Shown here in pieces: positions 50,045 to 60,570 of a stretch of DNA of 64,000 nt (position 1 is the stretch's first letter; the number at the start of each line of letters is the position of its first letter). Source of the DNA: Capniomyces stellatus (lineage: Eukaryota; Kickxellomycota; Harpellomycetes; Harpellales; Legeriomycetaceae). Where the stretch lies: positions 574,066-638,065 of the forward strand of contig LUVW01000003.1 of NCBI GenBank assembly GCA_001661515.1, in the 5' to 3' direction. The notes beneath the pieces were generated by a model. The model was given only the letters and a program-made list of their open reading frames with translations. It was not told the DNA's origin and did not search any database. The translations under genes and the position numbers were made by a program.

Positions 50045-52577
50045 ATGTGGTACTATAGAAAAAATACAGTCATCACAATTCCAGGCATAATAGTATGCAC
50101 GTTCTCGCTTATCCACCTAGTCGCATTCGTCGTGTACCTCGCTCTTGCCGCGTACAGAGACCGTCTAGTCCCATCAAACGAGTACACGCTTGTTTGGATC
50201 TCATTTATCGGCCTTTTGCTTGGCCTACAAGCCCTCTACGTCATGTCCACTTTCAGAGCCACTAGCAGGTACCTCAACTATTGCTTTGTCTGGATGGTCT
50301 ACTCTGCCCTTGTCTTGCTCTACTCCATCCTCTTGCTTTCCTCGTACGCCGCACTCTCCTTTGTTTCCGCGTCTTTATGGATTGTTACTTTTGTCCCCTT
50401 ATCTTCCTACATCTTTTGGTATGCTATGCGTGCCAGACGTGGCTATTGTGGTAAGTCCTTTACTTTCTTTATTATCTTCAAAAAGTCTTTTTTTTAATTT
50501 TTTTTAATTTAATTTTACTGCTATTCTGTTCTTGTTGCCAACACTTATTTGTTTTTAACCACTAAAATACCACCCCCTCCTCACCTGACTCTAAACTTCC
50601 GTTGTTTATAGTTGATAAAATCATGGGTCTCCCTGACTATCGCGTCAGACTGGCTGACAGTACCGGCCGCGAATACTTTTATCTGTTTATGAGCACTGCT
50701 TTTGTCTGGATCACTTGGGCTCTCGTAATTGTTCTTATGTTCAGTCTATTGGTTCAGTCCTACTGGCAAGTCGATGTCTTCAACACCTATCGCATTCCTG
50801 GAACCTTATCACCAGTAATCGTCGACGGCACAAGCAGCCAATACAACCTCCACATCTGGTGCCAAGGCGTCACAACCAACTCCCAAAAACCCACTTTTAT
50901 CCTTTTGGCTGACTACAGCTACCCTGGTGTTTCCATGAAAGACTTGATGGCCTCTATTGTTGCTCTAGGCTACTCTGCATGCGTCATTGACAGACCAGGG
51001 TATGGCTGGAGTGAGCCTGGATATAATCCTCAACGACCCTCATCAGTAGTCAGCGAAATTCACCAAACCCTAGTCAACAACTCTATCAACAAACAGTACA
51101 TTTTTGTTGGCTGGGGAGACGGTGGTCTATACGCCCAGCTGTACATTCAGAAATACCCAACCACTGTATACGGTGTGGTTTTGTTGAACACGTAAGTTGC
51201 CTTTTTTTTATTTTTATTCTGTTATTATTACCATTTGTTTGTTTATATGTTAATGGCCTTTTCCTAATTGCTCAATTAAAACACTTATTGTGTACAATGC
51301 TCAATTACAATCCACAATATATTAACTCACGAGCTTTTATCTTTCCACTAACCCGTATTCCACATGTAACTTTATAACCCCACTTATCCTGTATTTTTTC
51401 TCACTCTTAGATATCCCAACACCGAGATCCTAGAGTCGTTTGCTCTAAACCAGACAAGCTCGCTGGTCAACTTGAAACCAATTACTGTTTCTGGAGAAAC
51501 CGCCTACTTTAACGCCGCTGCCGAACGATCGATTTCTTATGGTCTACAACTCAAAAGAGTTGTTGCCCCACTCGGCTTTTCTCGCACTTTCTTTAGAGAA
51601 TGGGATAAAAACATTCCGCAGGATACCACGAGTTTTATAAACAGCCTAATGAACACCGACAACTATTACCAAGCTGTAAGCACCAACCCGCGTATATATA
51701 TATATATATATCACATTACACCATCCCTCTTAACTCATAACCTTACCACTGATTTAATAACCCATCAAGCTTGTTGGTGGCTTGGGTATTTGTTATAATT
51801 CCTGGTCTTTGTTATAGTTCTTCATTTTTATTTATTTATTTTGCTAATTTGTACATTTTCATCGATTAGAAATATCTCGAGTATGACCAAAGCGGGACTA
51901 GACCGTACCAATCACTTTTGAGTTATGTCACCCAAGAAACAAACTCAATGCTCCAAATGCGCTCTTGGCCGCTGAGGTGGCCCTCTTTCCCAATAGCTTC
52001 AGGAAATCTATCCAGGTCCACCCAGGACACAACGAAAAATAACTTCAAAAAACGCCAAAACGGATTCGTTTCTACAAACGTGAGCACCAACACCACAATT
52101 GTTTCTGTATTTGGATCCACAAATTCATCAACACCAGGTGTCAATGGTGCTCTTTCTTCTAGTAGCCAACTAGGATCCAATAGCTTGGAATCATCCACAA
52201 ACACAGACTCTTTTTCAAGAGAACTAAAGTCAAACGAAACTTGGTCCAACTCATCAAATGCAAGCCCCAATCTAGGAAGTTCCCCTCTATCTCTTTCTCC
52301 TACACCTCTGCTTATTATTATTGACGGGATGTCTATTAGCTCTGACTGCACACTACAGGGTGTTTTAGAACGCAAAAAGTGCAACGATCTACAGGCCATT
52401 GCTTGGTTTAAATACCGCCAACAAATCGAGTACTACCAAACCCTCAGTTCCAAAGCCTTGCTCGTTGTTTGCAGCGGTCCTATTACCGAGGATAACCAGT
52501 TATGCAACAAGAACTTTGTTTTAACTCGACCCAAGTGGCTAGCTAACCAGCTCATCACTTATTTCTTCCCCAAATAA
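50045..52577 (+). CDS. Membrane-anchored alpha/beta-hydrolase-fold protein lacking the nucleophile serine
   Basis: Four exons keep frame: 50045-50450, 50612-51191, 51411-51675 and 51870-52577, giving 652 residues. Exon 1 encodes four hydrophobic segments and exon 2 one more (FVWITWALVIVLMFSLLV), so the N-terminal 190 residues are a membrane domain. The lumenal or extracytosolic part then shows alpha/beta-hydrolase hallmarks: YSYPGVSMKDLM, DRPGYGWSEP and the strand-turn-helix VGWGDGGLYAQLYI. At that nucleophile elbow the usual G-x-S-x-G reads G-W-G-D-G, so the serine is replaced by Gly. The Asp next to it might serve as nucleophile as in dehalogenases and epoxide hydrolases only if the alignment shifts by one. 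The last exon has a Ser/Thr/Asn-rich insert (about 440-560) before a folded end (LLIIIDGMSI; ALLVVCSGPI). The substrate is unknown; it may be a pseudoenzyme. Confidence 0.85.
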
Positions 52578-53348
52578 ATCACCAGTGCAAACTAAAATGT
52601 TGTGTATTTACGGCACCTTTATTATTTCCTGTATCTTTTTATTCATTTTGTCTATTACTATTTGAATTTTGTTTTCTTTCAGGTTTACTTTAGCTTCTAC
52701 TATTTTCTTTATATTTCATACACACATTTATCCATACTCTATTTCCTCGGCGGTGCCTTGTTCTGCTTTCTCTTTTTTTTTTCTTCTTGCTTGCGTTTGC
52801 TATTTATACTAGGGGGCCTGGGTTTTCTTTTTTATTGCCCTTACATTTTACCAATTTTTTGCTTGATATACGTGACCCCTTTATAGCCAAAAAATTTCTA
52901 GTTTAAGTGGTTTCCCCAGTTAACTTTTCCAAACCACCATTAGTTGGTTTCAATTCAGAAATAAATCAAACACAAGCACAAGCACAAGAAGATATATATA
53001 TATATTTATATCCGTTTGGAATTTGCCTCAAACCTAAAGAGCCGTGTGCTGAAATAGTCTTGATCAAGTTGGTTTTAATCGCCTTTATTAAAAAAGTATC
53101 CCAAATAAATAGTTGAATTACTAAAAAAGCTATCAAGCAACATAATATAACAACCAAAACATAATATATACCAAAATTTAAAGTGCTGTTTACAGTTTTT
53201 ATCAAAACTGCTTTTACTCGCAATATGTGCACATGCCAATATATAGCCACAAAGCCAATTTTATTTAACTGCATCATATATCAAAACTAAAGCTTCAACT
53301 AACAACTTGCTTTCTTCAAATTTTGTCTATACATAGCCCAGTTATCAG
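52578..53348. other. Intergenic between convergent genes
   Basis: T/C-rich 3' flank of the hydrolase-like gene with a short TA run near 52993-53006. The collagen-like gene ends on the other strand at 53349. Hydrophobic open frames here are composition artefacts. Confidence 0.45.
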
Positions 53349-54227
53349 TTAAAAAGCAGCAGGGGAATTGCACCCAAGTCTGGCAAACCCAGTTTGTCCG
53401 ACATTACCCTGGGGGCCTTGTGGCCCTGTCTTGCCATCATTGCCGGTATCGCCTCTCAAGCCAGGATCGCCATCCAAACCTTTCGGGCCATCGTTGCCTT
53501 GAATGCCTTGAGTACCTTTTCCACCATCTCTACCATTTTGACCAGTCGCTCCCGTTATTACAAAAACTTGTTGATCTAATGAGCGCTTTAGGTGATTGTA
53601 TTTTATTTCTAAATCTATATTGAGAGCATCATCTTTAAAGATATCCTTATCGAGTGATGAGTCATGATTAAGCCTTGAACTCTCAAAATTGAATCCAACA
53701 GGAACGTTTCCGGCCATTGATTTTTTGTACTTAGCTCCCAAAACAAGGTCGCCCAGCCCTGTCAAACCTCGAAGTCCTTTGTCGCCTTCTTTTCCTATTT
53801 TTATATAAACACAACGTTTGTACAACTATAGTTATGTGACCTGCCATACCAACAACTCTGAAAAATATTATTCTCTTTATACATAAAACTTACCCGTAAA
53901 CATTTCAATCGTGGGAAGTTCTTTAAAATATTCCAGCATATCTTCATACTCTTTCATAAATCGAGCATCAACGTTACTAATGTAGTGATCACTACTAGGG
54001 GTTTGGTACTTATCAAAACTCTTAATATAGTTACTTGATTCCAAATCCACCAAAGCTGGATTTATTTTAAAACAGGCCGACACAGCCAATCTTTTAGACG
54101 CCAAGTTTTTTGCATTGTTCACAGATTTGATACACTTCATCGAAAATTCCGCAAACGATAACCTCTCCCCCAAAATAAGACCTGGGCACAACGAAGCCAC
54201 CAGAACTAAAGCACTTTTTATTTGCAT
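53349..54227 (-). CDS. Secreted collagen-like protein A
   Basis: Two exons on the minus strand, 54227-53894 and 53794-53349, joined in phase 1 within a Gly codon, give 259 residues. A signal peptide (MQIKSALVLVASLCPGLILG) precedes a roughly 90-residue N-terminal domain with two cysteines. Exon 2 starts with a short collagen run (GKEGDKGLRGLTGLG), then a roughly 65-residue non-collagenous linker, then about 19 Gly-X-Y triplets (starting GATGQNGRDG, ending GQTGFA) and a tail with one Cys. The protein should be secreted and could form a trimeric triple helix. Collagen-like runs are known in bacteria, viruses, choanoflagellates, animals and a few fungi. I recognise no named family. It is transcribed away from the inverted repeat; a second collagen-like gene diverges on the other side. 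Confidence 0.85.
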
Positions 54228-54944
54228 TTTTCTTTATTTTTATTTTTGATATGGCACGTGGCTTTTTTTACTGCTTTGTTGTCAATAATACCAGAACTTT
54301 CAGTTGTTATTCTTTAAACTATAAAAAATAATTTTTGTTCTTAAATTTTGAGAATTTCGATGTAAATGAATGTTGAAGCTATGATAGAATACGATTTACT
54401 TTAACCAAGAAAACTTGTAGAGTTATCAACATCGAGAATATCAGCTACTTATATACATTTTTGTGTCTATTTTTTCTATTACTATCCATTGCTATCAATT
54501 ACTATCCATTACAATTCATTACTATTCATTACTATCCATCGCTATTTACGACCACCACTATCTTTTACTCATTAATACTTTGTACCATCACTCTTGTAAA
54601 CTATTTGTGTTGTTGCCATTATAGACACCATAACTACCTCACATATTGTATTTGTCGTCTTTTATATTTCCTTGCTTGGTTATACTAATGCTGATAGTGT
54701 CACTGATACTTCGAATGTCACTAATTCTGACAATCCCACCAATACCGTGCTAGTGTAATAAAACGCTGCTGTGGAATATTCGCATACATGGAAGCGGTGC
54801 TGCTTCTGCTTCTGTTTCTGTTTCTGTTTCTGTTTATGTTTATGTTTATGTTTATTTTTATGCTTATGCTTATGTTTATTTTTATATTACTGTTACTGTT
54901 ACTGTTACTGTTACAGTCGTTTTAACCACCTCCATCACCACTTT

Positions 54945-55441
54945 CTTCATGGCTACCATCATTGCTGCCATAGCCACTGCCATTCGCTGTGTCCCATACC
55001 ACTGCTCTTTTGTTGAAGCAATCTGTTTGACCAACTGTGTATAGAGCAGAGTGCCTGTACAACAATGCCTGTGTACTGGAAAGAGTATAAAGTAGCCCTG
55101 TTGAATGATTACAGCAGCAAAAAAGAAAAAAGACATGGCGTTCCCCAATTGGCCAAGAGTGCCCAAATACTCAGCACAGCACAGGATATTCGNCTTCATG
55201 GCTACCATCATTGCTGCCATAGCCACTGCCATTCGCTGTGTCCCATACCACTGCTCTTTTGTTGAAGCAATCTGTTTGACCAACTGTGTATAGAGCAGAG
55301 TGCCTGTACAACAATGCCTGTGTACTGGAAAGAGTATAAAGTAGCCCTGTTGAATGATTACAGCAGCAAAAAAGAAAAAAGACATGGCGTTCCCCAATTG
55401 GCCAAGAGTGCCCAAATACTCAGCACAGCACAGGATATTCG
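54945..55441. repeat. 248-bp direct duplication around a single N
   Basis: 54945-55192 (from CTTCATGGCTACC to GGATATTCG) is repeated at 55194-55441 with an N at 55193 between the copies. The matching right arm has this segment only once. The pattern is what a scaffolder leaves when two overlapping contig ends are abutted, so the duplication is probably not real. Confidence 0.85.
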
Positions 55442-55570
55442 ATGTACTATTCATCTAATCCCACGTCTTTGTTGCTGAATCAGGCATACTTGTTGCGTAG
55501 AACAAATGTTCCAGATAACATAAGCAGGCGCACCAGCGAATCGCGGTGTTTCTGCTTTGCACAATTTTTA

Positions 55571-55714
55571 TGTTTGTATGTCTGTGTATTTTTTATGTTT
55601 GTATGTCTGTGTATTTTTTATGTTTGTATGTCTGTGTATTTTTTATACTTGTATGTTTGTGTATTTTTTATACTTGCCTGTTTATGTATTTTTTATGTTT
55701 GTATGTTTTTCTAT
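55571..55714. repeat. 25-bp tandem repeat in the inverted-repeat arm
   Basis: Units like TGTTTGTATGTCTGTGTATT plus a T-run recur about five times with drift. The mirror copy lies at about 56475-56615. The Cys/Phe/Tyr-rich frames across it result from the repeat. Confidence 0.85.
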
Positions 55715-55885
55715 ACATATGCGTGTCTGTTTGGCTTGTTACGCCAGTCTTGCGCACTTTTTATTTCTCTTCTTTTTCTCCTTTACCCCTCTCTCTCCTC
55801 TAACGCTTTATCTCTGCTTCATTATTTGTTGTTGATTCTGCTGTTCTGTGCAATTTCTAAAACCGCTGAAATCAAATCTTTCCAA

Positions 55886-56299
55886 TATGATACGATATTC
55901 TTTGTAATAGAACATAAAGAATATCAGGAATCATGTACAAATGATAAGCGTACACTTGAAAAACTAAAAGCCACGCCTATAGATACCGGATGATGGCAAA
56001 TATATCCGTACGTACTGACTTTAACCAACTAAACTTTATCAATGAATAAAATGAACACACGTTATCATCGATAGCTGTTTCAACTTTAAGATTTTGTTTG
56101 CTTTGTTAAACCAATGTGATGTTAAAAAAAATGTTTGTATAACATATTTTCAAAGGCATTATTTAGTGGTTTATGCTAGCTTTGCAGATTCTACTATTCC
56201 ACTAGCCAAACGTTTTGGATTTTAAAACCGATTTTTTAAAATTGTAGTTTGTCACCTGTGAGTAATATTAGTTCTGACAATTTCGTATTGAAATACTTG
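55886..56299. other. Unique spacer of the inverted repeat
   Basis: About 414 bases of AT-rich, non-repeated sequence separate the arms. No coding frame, RNA or terminal motif was recognised. Confidence 0.7.
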
Positions 56300-57542
56300 T
56301 TGGAAAGATTTGATTTCAGCGGTTTTAGAAATTGCACAGAACAGCAGAATCAACAACAAATAATGAAGCAGAGATAAAGCGTTAGAGGAGAGAGAGGGGT
56401 AAAGGAGAAAAAGAAGAGAAATAAAAAGTGCGCAAGACTGGCGTAACAAGCCAAACAGACACGCATATGTATAGAAAAACATACAAACATAAAAAATACA
56501 TAAACAGGCAAGTATAAAAAATACACAAACATACAAGTATAAAAAATACACAGACATACAAACATAAAAAATACACAGACATACAAACATAAAAAATACA
56601 CAGACATACAAACATAAAAATTGTGCAAAGCAGAAACACCGCGATTCGCTGGTGCGCCTGCTTATGTTATCTGGAACATTTGTTCTACGCAACAAGTATG
56701 CCTGATTCAGCAACAAAGACGTGGGATTAGATGAATAGTACATCGAATATCCTGTGCTGTGCTGAGTATTTGGGCACTCTTGGCCAATTGGGGAACGCCA
56801 TGTCTTTTTTCTTTTTTGCTGCTGTAATCATTCAACAGGGCTACTTTATACTCTTTCCAGTACACAAGCATTGTTGTACAGGCACTCTGCTCTATACACA
56901 GTTGGTCAAACAGATTGCTTCAACAAAAGAGCAGTGGTATGGGACACAGCGAATGGCAGTGGCTATGGCAGCAATGATGGTAGCCATGAAGAAAGTGGTG
57001 ATGGAGGTGGTTAAAACGACTGTAACAGTAACAGTAACAGTAACAGTAATATAAAAATAAACATAAGCATAAGCATAAAAATAAACATAAACATAAACAT
57101 AAACAGAAACAGAAACAGAAACAGAAGCAGAAGCAGCACCGCTTCCATGTATGCGAATATTCCACAGCAGCGTTTTATTACACTAGCACGGTATTGGTGG
57201 GATTGTCAGAATTAGTGACATTCGAAGTATCAGTGACACTATCAGCATTAGTATAACCAAGCAAGGAAATATAAAAGACGACAAATACAATATGTGAGGT
57301 AGTTATGGTGTCTATAATGGCAACAACACAAATAGTTTACAAGAGTGATGGTACAAAGTATTAATGAGTAAAAGATAGTGGTGGTCGTAAATAGCGATGG
57401 ATAGTAATGAATAGTAATGAATTGTAATGGATAGTAATTGATAGTAATGAATTGTAATGGATAGTAATTGATAGCAATGGATAGTAATAGAAAAAATAGA
57501 CACAAAAATGTATATAACTAGCTGATATTCTCGATGTTGATA
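56300..57542. repeat. Right arm of the 1.2-kb inverted repeat
   Basis: Reverse complement of the left arm, with the 248-bp segment present once and one extra 30-bp unit at about 57420-57470. The outer end is 61 bases before the start codon of collagen-like gene B. Two overlapping divergent frames start within it (plus 56731-57054, 107 codons; minus 56743-56252). The first has a GC-richer, more protein-like beginning (MNSTSNILCCAEYLGTLGQL), but both run into low-complexity repeats and are not called as genes. Confidence 0.92.
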
Positions 57543-57603
57543 AAAACATATCTTGAAGTTTTAAAAAGATATTTTAAATAGCATAATTTTTCAAGTTAAA
57601 AGT

Positions 57604-58267
57604 ATGAATTTCAAATTGTTTTTAGTAGCTTTATCTGTTGTGATATTACCTTTAAACTTAACTGGGATAGCTGCTTGCAATTACAATGGCATTGAAGATA
57701 ACGTATGCACCTTTCCAGCAACATATTACAACTGTTTGGCTAAACTTTGCGGCAAACTCCTACCATTTCACCATCCCAACAGAATTATGGGAACCTTTGG
57801 CAAAGATTGTATACCAAAATTGGATAGAAATACAATTAGTAACTCTAAATTGAATATTTGCTTTAATAACATCATCAGCCATTTACCAAATATAGGCAAG
57901 TGTAGTTTTGTTTATCGTTAATAATATAGGATGCGGGATACTTTGAATGTAAAGATAGCAGTAGATATTGTGGCAAAAAAAAGTGGTTTAGCTGACCCAC
58001 TAAACTGATGTGCTTTAATTGATTGATAAGTATCAAATACTAACAACTTGTGTTTTTATATATTTATAACTTAAAACAGGACCAAATACTAAAAATTCTG
58101 AGTCCTCAACCCTTACTATATCGGGAGAAAAGGGGCCTGATGGTCCACAAGGAATAAATGGAGACAACGCACTTCCTATCTTGTTTAAAGCTGTATCACT
58201 GTATGTTTATCCAAAACGCAACAGGCGTGAAACTTTTAATTTTAAAAAATATCAGCGATATCGATAA
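57604..58267 (+). CDS. Secreted collagen-like protein B, probably truncated
   Basis: Exon 1 (57604-57895) encodes a signal peptide (MNFKLFLVALSVVILPLNLTG) and a roughly 75-residue domain with seven cysteines. The donor is AG|GCAAGT, a GC-AG intron; a TACTAAC branch site lies at 58039-58045 and the acceptor is at 58078-58079. Exon 2 (from 58080) joins in phase 1 within a Gly codon, as in gene A, and gives a short Ser/Thr stretch and five triplets GEKGPDGPQGINGDN before the frame degrades and stops at 58265-58267. The +1 frame is open to 58397 with protein-like content (IDFIEYYAITVDYDFG), and open sequence follows to about 58585. So either a frameshift truncated this copy or further introns were missed. 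Gene order and intron position suggest it is a paralog of gene A, although the N-terminal domains look different. Confidence 0.65.
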
Positions 58268-58687
58268 TAGCAAAAAAAATAAAATTGATTTCATTGAATA
58301 TTATGCTATTACTGTTGACTATGATTTTGGTAAAAGAGTTGAGGGCCTAACTGATTATACTAACTTCGATGTTACCTTTGTTTTTGTGATTTTATAATTA
58401 GTACTGCCAACATAATAAAAAAAGAAAACGGTCGTTCAAGCTAACAACAGAGAATTCGACTCGTATTACAAACCAATGGACGCATAACACTCCCCGTAAA
58501 CCAACAAGTATTCCGATTTCCAACAGAATCAGGAAGCTCAGCACTAAGCAGCTCACGTTCTGACCAGAAACTTGAAGAAATATAATGAATATCAAATTGT
58601 AGTTTTGGAGTTTTTAGTATAAAGTCAACATAGTTTTGTCAATTATATAGTTTAAGAATAATAAAACAACAAAAAATCAATTTGAAA
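58268..58687. other. Possible remnant 3' part of collagen-like gene B
   Basis: Open stretches in shifting frames, a TATACTAAC sequence near 58358 and a TTAG at about 58398-58401 look like decayed or unresolved exons of the upstream gene. The LINE copy begins at the right edge. Confidence 0.35.
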
Positions 58688-59790
58688 GAATAAAGTTCTT
58701 GTCCAATGTGTCGATAATGACGCTCCGGAACAATAGACTGTATTTCTATGCATGTGTTTAACAGTGGTATGAGGAAAGAAGAGTCGACATTTAAGGATTA
58801 TTTTCTGAAAATGTGTACCAGTTCTCGGTAAACAGTTGATCTTGTAGTTTACTTTAGCTTTTCATTTGTTAGTCGGTTACTCACTTCAAATAGGGAAGCA
58901 ATAGAACTTGTATCAAAGATCTGATAAACAAACCATTCAAAAATATATGCAGCACATGGGTAAGCGGCTGCATCAGATGTTTAAAGAAATACAGTGACTT
59001 GGACAAGGCAGAAGGAGCAGCAGAGGCACTAGTAAAGAGAACAAAAAAGAACGACGTGTCCAAAATTACAAAATGGATACTAGATCATGACATTGACAAA
59101 GGATCGGATTGAACAGGGCTAGAAATAGTATACCCTGAGCACAGTAGAGGAATTAAAGAAATAGGAAAAATAAGAATATGAGGTTTTTGGACCTCAGAGA
59201 GACTAGCTAACAGCAAGTCCATAAACACCAAGTACAAAGAATACTGCCCAATGTGTCACAGAAGACACCCAGAAACAATAGGGCACATCCTAATTGATTG
59301 TAACAAATGGGACGATGCTAGAGAAATTACCCTCAAGGAATTTATTCTTGACAACACATATCAGAGTTTACCGGACTTTAATCTTACGCCCAACTCAACT
59401 CGTAATAAGCTGGTAGGTGAGCTTCTCGGGGGGAGAACTAAAGATCAAGGCATCTGCTATCCAAAAGAAAGAATATAACCTCTCAGTCTCGATGACGCTT
59501 GCAACAGCATCATTCTTGACTTTAATCCGCGCAACCCGATTACTAAGACTCGATGAGGTTAGTACATCACCAGCCCCACTGAACCAAAGTCATCAAGACA
59601 TGTTTATCTGTAGTGGGGCGAGAGGGAATAGGATAATTTTTAGTAGTAATTTTGAGTCTGTCAATATTGCAGATCCTTATATAGCAAGTTGTTGGGTATG
59701 GAAGCATGTATTCGTGCCAACCTGCAGTTATTACCAATAATTTTGAAAAGATTCCGTTAATTTTGTCAATTGAAAACAAAGTAAATTGCT
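58688..59790 (+). mobile_element. LINE-like retroelement 3' part, copy 4 (longest)
   Basis: The most complete copy in the window. It shares its left boundary (AGAATAAAGTT) and most landmarks with copy 1, its middle with copies 1 and 2, and adds about 590 bases containing the decayed end of a reverse-transcriptase ORF. The 3' end reads into TTTTGTCAATTGAAAACAAAG. It is 5'-truncated, since no polymerase core is visible. It lies directly behind collagen-like gene B. Confidence 0.85.
58912..59478 (+). pseudogene. Decayed C-terminus of a LINE reverse-transcriptase ORF
   Basis: One frame is readable throughout with two in-frame stops (near 59109 and 59178). It encodes helical sequence followed by a zinc-knuckle, CPMCHRRHPETIGHILIDCNKW, matching the CxxC...HxxxxC zf-RVT module that closes the ORF2 of many non-LTR retrotransposons. 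The stops and missing 5' part make it a dead copy. Confidence 0.8.
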
Positions 59791-60570
59791 AGACGAAGGG
59801 TTGGTTGTGAGTTTCTTGAAAGGAGAGATGAGAGTAGTTAGGGCTAGGAGAGCGTTGTTAGACAAGACGGTGTAGTTGATGAGTATACAGTTGGTTTGAT
59901 AAGATGTGATACAAGTTGGGGGGTTAGTTGGGCTTTGTCGCCGTTTTTTGAGGTTGGTAAATCAATCAGTCAATCAAATTTGCTTTAGAAACTAAAGTCG
60001 GTGAGAACAGTACTGGGTTATTGGATTAAAAGCGAATAATGTAAAAAGTTTGATAAATCGAATAGTTACCAGAGATCGATTTATTTTTTTTAACAAATTT
60101 GAAATATTTTAGTTTTTTGGTTACTCCATTAGTGGAAAAAAAAAAAATTTTTTTTTTAAAAAAAAGGTGAAAGAAAATTGTAAATAGAAAGAGGTAATTG
60201 CTATATTCCACTTTTGAAGGGGTATTTTTTAAAGGTAGATTTCGAAAGAAATTAAAGAATCGAAGCAAGATTGATATCAAAGCAAAGTTAGGAAAAGAAA
60301 ACAAGGACCTGGAGCTTTAAATAAAAACAAATAGTTGCTGAGCAAAACAGAAATAAGAACAAAAAAAAACATCAGAGAATAGGAAAGTGTATAATAGAAG
60401 GGACAATTCTAAATAAAAACGGGTGTTTGCATAGCTCAAGTCTTTGTTTTTTTTTATCAAGTAAAAAAAAGAGAGAACAAGGAGAGACGGACGAGTGGAA
60501 CGGTAGAGTATACGGATATAGAAGTAAATAAGAAGAAAGGGAGGAAATAAAGAAGAAAAAAGAAACGAAA
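59791..60570. other. LTV1 5' flank
   Basis: Purine-rich on the LTV1 coding strand, with an A-run/T-run palindrome at about 60139-60165 that could form a hairpin. No gene was seen. Confidence 0.5.

Larger units (their letters stand above)
54424..55885. repeat. Left arm of a 1.2-kb inverted repeat
   Basis: Apart from an internal duplication (see 54945-55441), this arm is the reverse complement of 56300-57542. The outer end starts at TATCAACATCGAG, 197 bases from the start codon of collagen-like gene A; the inner end is TCTTTCCAA at 55885. The arms differ visibly only by a 30-bp tandem unit (ATTACTATC... type), an A/G change near 55070/56864 and a C/G change near the outer end. The arm carries low-complexity arrays: CTATCCATTA units, TTTCTG/TTTATG units, TTACTG units and a 25-bp array. 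Confidence 0.92.

Noticed and set aside
55442..55993. 183-codon Cys/Phe/Tyr-rich frame and its mirror at 56252-56743
   Set aside because: Mostly the translation of a 25-bp tandem repeat; present in both inverted-repeat arms with the same noise. No domain or plausible fold.
54461..57505. Hydrophobic His/Tyr/Leu-rich frames in the inverted-repeat arms
   Set aside because: They translate CTATCCATTA-type and TTTCTG-type arrays and change frame at repeat boundaries.
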